Assembly (NCBI GenBank): GCA_019636245.1
Contig: JAHBXX010000016.1
Span: 28,406 to 92,405, forward strand
Source: Planctomycetota bacterium
GTDB taxonomy: Bacteria > Planctomycetota > UBA1135 > UBA2386
Direction of reading: 5' to 3'
DNA length: 64,000 nt
A program made the position numbers and the translations under genes. The notes beneath the pieces were generated by a model that worked only from the letters and a program-made list of their open reading frames with translations, was not told where the DNA came from and did no database searches. Below are positions 58,154 to 64,000 of this stretch, one piece after another; the stretch's first letter is position 1; each line of letters begins with the position of its first letter.

Positions 58154-58857
58154 GCGCCGAGGCTCCGGAAGGCGTAGCGGCGGATCACCCGGCCTTCGTG
58201 CTCGTACTTGCGTTCGAAGTTGGTGGGCGAGAACGCGTGGCCGGGGCCGAGCGCCTGCACGCGGCGCTCCTCGGCCTCGTCGCGCACGAAGTCGGGGCTG
58301 GCGCCGAGCACGCGCGCGATCTGGCCGGCGTAGGCGGCGTTGTCGGTGGCGACGTAGAGGTGGCCGCCGGGACGCAGCGCCCGCGCCAGCACCGCCGGCA
58401 CGTCGTCGGTGAAGAAGCGACGGCCCTGGTGGCGGCGCTTGGGCCACGGATCGGGGAAGTAGACGTGCACGGCGTCGAGCGCGCCCGCGGCGACGCGGTC
58501 CTGCAGGTAGAGCTTGCCGTTGTCGACCAGGAAGCGGCCGTTGCGCCGGCCCGACGCGCGCAGCTTCCCCGCCGCGAGGCTGGCGTAGCCGGGCGCGGCC
58601 TCGATGCCGAGCAGGAAGGTGTCCGGCTTGGCCGCCGTGGCGGCGAGCACGAAGGCCCCCTTCCCCGGCCCGATCTCGATCTCGACGCGGCGATAGGGCG
58701 CGGGCACCAGTTCGTCGAGGGTGGGCGGGTCCTGGCCGCCGAACACGAGGCAGTCGCCGGGATCCGAGGCGTCGTCCTGCTGGCGGCCGCGGAACGACAG
58801 CTTGCCGCCCTGGTGCATGCGCGGGTTCCAGGCCGGGCTGCGTTCGGGGGCGGTCAT
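58150..58857 (-). CDS. trmB: tRNA (guanine-N7-)-methyltransferase TrmB
   Basis: S-adenosylmethionine-dependent enzyme methylating G46 in the tRNA variable loop. The 235-residue product shows the SAM-binding motif VEIEIGPGKGAFVL, the family hallmark VHVYFPDPWPKRRHQGRRF, ATDNAAYAGQI and the C-terminal SPTNFERKYEHEGRVI. ATG 58857 is preferred; an in-frame start 15 bases upstream adds only five residues. It follows ppa by 30 bases on the same strand and overlaps the Rieske gene. Confidence 0.95.
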   Translation of the reverse strand: MTAPERSPAWNPRMHQGGKLSFRGRQQDDASDPGDCLVFGGQDPPTLDELVPAPYRRVEIEIGPGKGAFVLAATAAKPDTFLLGIEAAPGYASLAAGKLRASGRRNGRFLVDNGKLYLQDRVAAGALDAVHVYFPDPWPKRRHQGRRFFTDDVPAVLARALRPGGHLYVATDNAAYAGQIARVLGASPDFVRDEAEERRVQALGPGHAFSPTNFERKYEHEGRVIRRYAFRSLGA

Positions 58858-58887
58858 GGGGGCGGGCAGCATAGCGCGCGCCGGCGG

Positions 58888-59505
58888 TCAGGCGACCTCG
58901 GGGCCGCCGTAGACCGCGCGGTAGTCCTGCAGCGCCGCCGCCACCACCTCGTACGCGCGCTGCCGGTCGTAGGGGGTCACCGGCACGGGATCGGCCCCGG
59001 GCAGCAGCTTGTAGGTCGAGAAGTAGTGGCGCAGGCGTTCGACCAGCACCGGCGGCAGCTGCGCCAGGTCCTCGACGTCGCCCCAGACGAAGTCGCCGGC
59101 CAGCACGGCGACGATCTTGTCGTCGGCCTCGCCGTTGTCGAGCATGGTCAGGCCGCCGATCACCTTGGCCTTGACGAGGATCTCGCGGGCGGTGATCGGG
59201 CGTTCGCTGAGCACGCAGACGTCGAGCGGGTCGCCGTCGCCGTCGCGCGCGCCGGGCGTCAGGGCGCCGACGCGCGGGCCGCACAGGGTGCGCGGCACGA
59301 AGCCGTAGAGGCTCGGCGGCTGGGAACTGGTGCGCTGCGGCCGGTCGACGCGCAGCAGGCCGTTGATCTTGTCGATCTCGTACTTCACGAGGTCGAACGG
59401 GGTGATCTCGATGTAGGCCTGCACGAGCTTCGGCGCCTCGGCGCCGGGCGAGATGCCGTGCCAGGGGTGAGGGCGCCAGGTGTAGAAGGGTTCGGGGAAT
59501 GCCAT
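58888..59505 (-). CDS. ppa: Inorganic pyrophosphatase (soluble, family I)
   Basis: Hydrolyses pyrophosphate from biosynthetic reactions. The 205-residue product carries the metal-binding signature [12 protein letters not shown] (D90, D92, D95), an N-terminal [16 protein letters not shown] and the conserved [11 protein letters not shown]. An additional pyrophosphate-site segment, [23 protein letters not shown], precedes the C-terminus. ATG 59505 follows no clear ribosome-binding site. It is divergent from the RHS-repeat gene across a 321-base gap. Confidence 0.95.
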   Translation of the reverse strand: MAFPEPFYTWRPHPWHGISPGAEAPKLVQAYIEITPFDLVKYEIDKINGLLRVDRPQRTSSQPPSLYGFVPRTLCGPRVGALTPGARDGDGDPLDVCVLSERPITAREILVKAKVIGGLTMLDNGEADDKIVAVLAGDFVWGDVEDLAQLPPVLVERLRHYFSTYKLLPGADPVPVTPYDRQRAYEVVAAALQDYRAVYGGPEVA

Positions 59506-59826
59506 GGCGGATTGGGGCGGGAGCTTAGGGGCGGATGCGGGCGGCCGCGCGCCTGCGTGGGGGGGAGCGGGCCTGCCTGGGCATTCGTGGGTGAGATTTT
59601 CCTGTGACCCTTGCAGCGCCGGCCGCGCGGCGAGGCTGGATCGTGCAAGGGCAGTCCCGGGCCTGGGTTGCCGCGTTGCCGGCGATGCCACGGTGGGTTG
59701 CCCGCGAGGGTCGTTGGCGCGGTTCGCGGGCCGATCCAGTTAAGGGGCGAGCGTACTAGGAGGTAGCACCTCTCGTGCGCGAAGCGGCGGGCCGTTCGCG
59801 ATGGTCGGGTGGCGCGGAGGATTCCC
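59506..59826. other. Intergenic region between ppa and the RHS gene
   Basis: 321 bases between divergent genes with no convincing reading frame. It holds a small inverted repeat GAGGT-AGC-ACCTC (59760-59772), adjacent to a -10-like TACTAG (59754-59759), which could be an operator, and an A/T-richer patch near 59595. No clear -35 element was found for either gene. The RHS ribosome-binding site is GGAGG at 59816-59820. Confidence 0.4.
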
Positions 59827-62800
59827 ATGCACCGACCCGACGACACCGTTCCCATTCCCGCTCGAACCTGGCTTGCGTGGCGGCGCCCGGCCTTGCGGCG
59901 GCTTGCCGGGCTCGCCGCCCTGCTGGTCAACCTTGCGGCGCCTGCCACCGGGCAGGGATCGATGCCGAACGAGTGCTGCCCCCCACCAGGCGTCATGTAC
60001 CGGCTGGGTGGCGATGATGACGCAAGGGTGGTGTTCGACGCCGGTGTCGGCAGCACCGTGGTGGCACCCTATGGGACCGCCGAGCGCGAGCTGCCCATGC
60101 CGGTGGTGGAGGACGGCATGCTGGGGTTGGCGCGGCTCTACCACGCGGTTCTCCGGTTCGATGCCAGCTACACGGCCTGGGACGGCTCCGGGACGAGCCT
60201 GAAGGGCGGGAGTATCCCGACGCCGAACCTGGACGCCGGCAACCTTGCGAGCGACCCGGCCGATGGCGCCTTCGAGGTGCAGCCGCGCCCGGGCACGATG
60301 CCTGGACTCTACCTCTACTACGACAACGAGACGGGCGACTACTACCACTACGGTGGACCGCTGGATTCGGGCGCCAGTCCGCAGACAACTGCGATCTACA
60401 AGCTGGCCGCAGGGGGCGGCGGGGGCATGTTCTCGCCCGCCTTCCTCGGCCCGCTGGCGACGACCATCTACCGCAACAACCTCTCGGGTGCCGAGCTCTG
60501 GCACTTCGGCAGTGCGTCACCGCCCTACATCGAGGTCAAGCACGTCGACGGCACGGTCGCTCATTTCGATTCGTTCGACCCGTACAGGTCCGGCTACTCG
60601 GCTTCCGGCGTCCTGTGGCGGGTCACGTCGGTCCGCGATCCCTACGACAACACCGCGACCTACAGCTACAGCAGCACCCACCGGCTGACCGAGATCGCGT
60701 TTCCCTCGGGCCTGAAGCAGCTCTTCGATTACTCGCCGGGCTGGGCACACGGTGGCAGTTCGGACTGCCTCGAGATCCGCTACACGCAGGGCACGACCAG
60801 CCTGCCGGCGCGGACCTGGGGCCTGGTGTTCTCGGGCACGCTCGGCACCAGCGGCGGGCGTCACTTCGGCAAGCGGCTCTACCGGGCCTACTCGGCCATC
60901 CGCCGCGTGCTGCACGACCCGCCGTCCGGCGCGCCCTACACCTGGAGCAGCGATCCCTACGTCGACGGCCAGATCGTCCACGAGCTGTCCTACGACACCA
61001 CGAACCGCATCCTGCTGGAGACGCAGAGCGTGCACACCGGGACGGCATTCGCGGCGACGCTGAGCGGCGCCTCGGGTTTGCCGCCGGCCGAGATCCTCGA
61101 GACCCGCTACGTCACCTCGGGTGGCGACGCCGGCCGGGTCCTCGCGCAGGAGGTCCCGCTGACCGGCGAGATCTTCGCATGCAGCTACCCGTCCGCGACC
61201 CGGAGCACGGATCTCCTGTCGCAGTCGGCGGGCAACCTGCGCGCCATTGCCGTCCAGGCCCCGGACGGCACGGTGCGGCAGTTCGAGTACGACTACGAGC
61301 ACGGCTACCTCTACCGGATCGTCACGACGCCGGCGTCGAACTTCGCCGGCCGTCCACGGGCAAACCACGCGTCCGGCGAGAACAGCGGCATCGGCAGCGT
61401 CGCGGTGAACGACATCGAACCGGAGCAGATCACGGTCGACAACGTGTTCGACGGCTCGTGCGTGTGCCAGAAGCCGATCGAGGTGCGCCGCACCGCCAGC
61501 CGCGGCTCCGCGAGTGACACGCGGGTCACGAACTTCGAGTACTACACCGGCACCAAGCTGCTGAAGAAGCGCAGCGAGCCCAATCCGCAGACCGGGTCCA
61601 GCGTGCCGGCGCAGGTGCACTGGCAGTACACCTACGTGCAGGCGATGGCCTCGGGCCAGGCGTGGGGTGCCTGGCTGCCGGACACGGAGATCACGCCGGA
61701 CGGGACCTACACGTATTCCTACTCCGCGTGGCAGAACCGCCAGGACGCGGCGAGCCATGGCCAGATCGCCGGCGTGGCCGAGCGGGCGTTGGCCTCGGTG
61801 CGCATCCAGGACTCGCTCACGGGTTCGCCGAGCGCCTCGACCACCGATGTGGTCGAGAAGGTGGTGCGCAACCTGTCGAGCAACCCGTGGAGCCTCGGCT
61901 ACTTCGGCAACATCCAGGGGCAGCCGCGGCTGGTGGTCGACGGCGATGGCGTGGTATCCGACTACGAGTACAGCGCCGAGGGTCGGCTCACGGTGGCGAC
62001 GACACGGAGTGGCCAGACGCGCACGGAGTACGGCCACGACGTCTACGGGCAGGTCGAGACGATGACCGAGAACGCGGCGCCATCGTCGCCGCATGCCGTG
62101 ACGACGACGTTCTCGCAGATGAGCGGCGTCGGCGTGGCGCTGGAGAGCACGACTGGCCCATCCAGCGCGCCGTTGGTGAAGAGCCGCCACTACTTCGACC
62201 GCTTCGGGCACCTCGGCGTCGAGCGCCGGTGGAACCGGAACTCCGCTGGCAACAAGCCAACCAACCACGCCGGCAGCACGAGCAACGCGCGCGATTGGGT
62301 GGAGGACCAGTACCACTACCTGCACCGTCGCCTGATCGCGACCTACCGCGACCGCCTGCCGCTGGACCTGCCCGCCGGCACGGGGCAGTTCCTGAAGAGC
62401 GAGCTGTTCTACAACTCGCTCGCGCGTCTCGACCACGTGGTCAACCCGAACGGCAGCCGGACCTTCTACGAGTTCGACGGCTACGGGACCCTCTACCGCA
62501 CCTACACCAAGGACCCGGCCCTGGCGAGCACGGTCGCGGGCTCGAAGCAGTTCCTCAACCTGTTCCTGGAAGTGACCGGGTCCTACGAGTTCGACGGCAC
62601 GAGCCACCTGTGGACGTTGGTCGAGCGCAACGGCGCCGGTGCAGTGACCCGTGTCACGGAGCCGCAGACGACGGCCCCGTCGGGCTACACGACGCCCGCC
62701 GGTGGGGGCGTGTTCTCGACCGGCGGTGCCCGCCACGACTTCAGCCTCGACGAGCTGGGGCGGGTGACGAAGGCCGAGACGTTCGAGACCGTCGGCTCGA

Positions 62801-64000
62801 CGGCGCTCCTGCTGGCGAGCCGCGAGATGCGGTACGACCAGCTCGGCCGGCAGATCTGGCAGCACGACGAAGCGCGCCTGCGCGACATCAACGGCACGTC
62901 GACGTCGTCGACCGGGGACAGCTACACGGCGTGGAAGTACAAGGCCGGCGCCGCCACGCAGCTGGACAGCGTCCAGCGCACCGGCATCGCTGCTACGACC
63001 TACGAGTACTGGGCGTCGGGGCTGCTGAAGAAGGTCCGCGACGGCTTCTCGACCGGGAACACGGTCGAGTACGGCTACCACGGCGGCACGCCGTTCCTGA
63101 GCCAGGTCACGCGCACGGACCTGGACTCGGCCGGCGGCACGCGCGTGACCACGACCGCCTACGATGCCGACCCGCTGGGCCGCACGACGGCGATCAAGGA
63201 CGGCACGCCGCAGCTCGTGCACGCCTACGGCTTCCACACGCTCGGCGGTGTCGACCGCTACACCGACCCGATGGGCCGGGTGCAGGAGTTCCTGCCGGAC
63301 GCCTTGGGGCGCATCGTCGAGCACGTCCGCCGTGGCGCAGGCTCGGACTACATCCTGAACACGACGGTGTTCGAGGACGCGGGTGCTGCCGACGGCCGGA
63401 CCAAGATGACGCGGGCCGACCATCTCGGGAACACCACGATCACGCACTACGACTTCGCCGGCCGGCCGTTCATCGTGCAGAACCCCGGCGGTGGCACGGC
63501 GCCGACGGACTCGGCGAAGCACCAGGTGATGTGCCTGTACGCGGAGTACGACGCGGCCTCGCGGCTCCAGTACGTCTACGACGGCGAGCGGGGCGTGACG
63601 CGGTTCTACCGCGACGGCAAGGGGCGCGTGATCCAGCGCGAGCTGGCGAGCGCGGTGTTCACGAACAGTCCGGCGACCGACTCGAAGATCACGATCTGGA
63701 ACACGAAGGACGTGTACCGCCGTGATGCCCTGGGCCGGATCGCGCAGACCGACTACTGGGGCGGCACCCATCTGACGGGCCACGGCCTGCTGTGGGCGGT
63801 GGGGATCGCGGCGCAGGACAGCATCGGCCGCACGCACAAGGAGCGTTACCACTTCGCGCCCGCGCCGGTGAACGCGCTCGAGGTGGTGTCGGGGTTCGCG
63901 GGCGGCAATCCGTACCGGAGCGCCCTCGACTACGAGGATGGGCTCGACACGCTGGGCGGCGGCTACGCCGGCTACAGCCAGCCGCTCGACCTGGACTTCG
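59827..64000 (+). CDS. Exported RHS/YD-repeat protein, 3'-truncated by the window
   Basis: Open from ATG 59827 to the window end, over 1,390 residues. GGAGG lies six bases before the ATG. The N-terminus has a long basic leader and a signal-like hydrophobic segment (RRLAGLAALLVNLAAPATGQ). YD-type repeats are frequent: YDNETGDYYHYGG, YDQLGRQIWQHDE, YTDPMGRVQEFLPD, DALGRIVEHVRRG, YDFAGRPFIVQNPGG and YDGERGVTRFYRDGKGR. RHS proteins form large shells that may enclose a C-terminal toxin; the C-terminus, where a toxin and any immunity gene would lie, is outside the window. Base composition looks less GC-extreme than neighbours, hinting at separate ancestry. It might instead be a wall-associated structural protein. 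Confidence 0.9.
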   Translation, partial: MHRPDDTVPIPARTWLAWRRPALRRLAGLAALLVNLAAPATGQGSMPNECCPPPGVMYRLGGDDDARVVFDAGVGSTVVAPYGTAERELPMPVVEDGMLGLARLYHAVLRFDASYTAWDGSGTSLKGGSIPTPNLDAGNLASDPADGAFEVQPRPGTMPGLYLYYDNETGDYYHYGGPLDSGASPQTTAIYKLAAGGGGGMFSPAFLGPLATTIYRNNLSGAELWHFGSASPPYIEVKHVDGTVAHFDSFDPYRSGYSASGVLWRVTSVRDPYDNTATYSYSSTHRLTEIAFPSGLKQLFDYSPGWAHGGSSDCLEIRYTQGTTSLPARTWGLVFSGTLGTSGGRHFGKRLYRAYSAIRRVLHDPPSGAPYTWSSDPYVDGQIVHELSYDTTNRILLETQSVHTGTAFAATLSGASGLPPAEILETRYVTSGGDAGRVLAQEVPLTGEIFACSYPSATRSTDLLSQSAGNLRAIAVQAPDGTVRQFEYDYEHGYLYRIVTTPASNFAGRPRANHASGENSGIGSVAVNDIEPEQITVDNVFDGSCVCQKPIEVRRTASRGSASDTRVTNFEYYTGTKLLKKRSEPNPQTGSSVPAQVHWQYTYVQAMASGQAWGAWLPDTEITPDGTYTYSYSAWQNRQDAASHGQIAGVAERALASVRIQDSLTGSPSASTTDVVEKVVRNLSSNPWSLGYFGNIQGQPRLVVDGDGVVSDYEYSAEGRLTVATTRSGQTRTEYGHDVYGQVETMTENAAPSSPHAVTTTFSQMSGVGVALESTTGPSSAPLVKSRHYFDRFGHLGVERRWNRNSAGNKPTNHAGSTSNARDWVEDQYHYLHRRLIATYRDRLPLDLPAGTGQFLKSELFYNSLARLDHVVNPNGSRTFYEFDGYGTLYRTYTKDPALASTVAGSKQFLNLFLEVTGSYEFDGTSHLWTLVERNGAGAVTRVTEPQTTAPSGYTTPAGGGVFSTGGARHDFSLDELGRVTKAETFETVGSTALLLASREMRYDQLGRQIWQHDEARLRDINGTSTSSTGDSYTAWKYKAGAATQLDSVQRTGIAATTYEYWASGLLKKVRDGFSTGNTVEYGYHGGTPFLSQVTRTDLDSAGGTRVTTTAYDADPLGRTTAIKDGTPQLVHAYGFHTLGGVDRYTDPMGRVQEFLPDALGRIVEHVRRGAGSDYILNTTVFEDAGAADGRTKMTRADHLGNTTITHYDFAGRPFIVQNPGGGTAPTDSAKHQVMCLYAEYDAASRLQYVYDGERGVTRFYRDGKGRVIQRELASAVFTNSPATDSKITIWNTKDVYRRDALGRIAQTDYWGGTHLTGHGLLWAVGIAAQDSIGRTHKERYHFAPAPVNALEVVSGFAGGNPYRSALDYEDGLDTLGGGYAGYSQPLDLDF

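Noticed and set aside
60517..63852. A 1,111-codon reading frame on the minus strand opposite the RHS gene
   Set aside because: Its translation is His/Arg/Val/Leu-rich with no domain or signal, while the plus-strand frame shows clear YD repeats, a signal segment and a ribosome-binding site. It is a composition shadow.

Overview
The window is very GC-rich, uses GTG starts freely and carries a diderm gene set: apolipoprotein N-acyltransferase, a LolCDE-type transporter, several lipoproteins and many signal peptides. The gene mix suggests a member of Planctomycetota or a nearby lineage. It includes a MoxR/DUF58/von Willebrand factor operon with very large exported partners, an S46 peptidase, exported alpha/alpha-toroid proteins, tandem pilus ATPases and a ComEC-like hydrolase fused to a lamin-tail domain. 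The phylum is an inference; no rRNA gene lies in the window. Both ends cut genes: a GspE/PilB ATPase on the left and an exported RHS/YD-repeat protein on the right.

Layout. 1-4.0 kb: three overlapping or closely spaced type IV pilus/type II secretion ATPases (GspE/PilB-like, PilT, GspE/PilB-like). 4.1-5.2 kb: folE, a CAU-anticodon tRNA on the minus strand, then an unannotated structured RNA element with an intrinsic terminator. 5.2-10.5 kb: ureohydrolase, moeA, lnt, then a promoter and a two-gene unit (coiled-coil membrane protein and a 53-residue membrane protein). 10.8-17.3 kb: an elongasome operon, mreB-mreC-like-mreD-like-PBP2-rodA, with 4-base overlaps from the mreC-like gene onward.

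17.3-36.3 kb, minus strand: a roughly 19-kb run of ten genes. In transcription order these are an FtsB/DivIC-like protein (a possible separate unit), MoxR, DUF58, a BatA-like VWA protein, a second VWA protein, a double beta-propeller protein, an alpha/alpha-toroid protein, a large DUF4175-like membrane protein, a 954-residue Q/A/R-rich exported coiled-coil protein with a 13-Gln tract, and a small exported Q/P-rich protein. This is the best candidate for an undescribed system. It looks like an ATPase-driven, VWA-adaptor envelope machine working on or assembling exported proteins. Upstream on the same strand lie eno, a possible small Cys-motif protein and an upp-like gene.

38.8-49.5 kb: an exported metallo-beta-lactamase/lamin-tail protein coupled to hpt, an S46 peptidase, an exported thioredoxin-fold/toroid protein, an unknown gene, and the NfeD-FloA membrane pair with a small partner. 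50-52.3 kb: an exported M28 peptidase and a lipoprotein. 52.4-57.4 kb: lolC/E-lolD-lolC/E-lysS order (transcribed lysS first). 57.5-59.5 kb: a small exported protein, a Rieske ferredoxin, trmB and ppa. 59.8 kb to the end: the RHS protein. No CRISPR array, insertion sequence, integrase or phage gene was seen.

Most genes outside the MoxR block are housekeeping. Several genes lacking a Shine-Dalgarno sequence have a plausible -10 hexamer only 8-9 bases before the start codon, so leaderless transcription may be common here.
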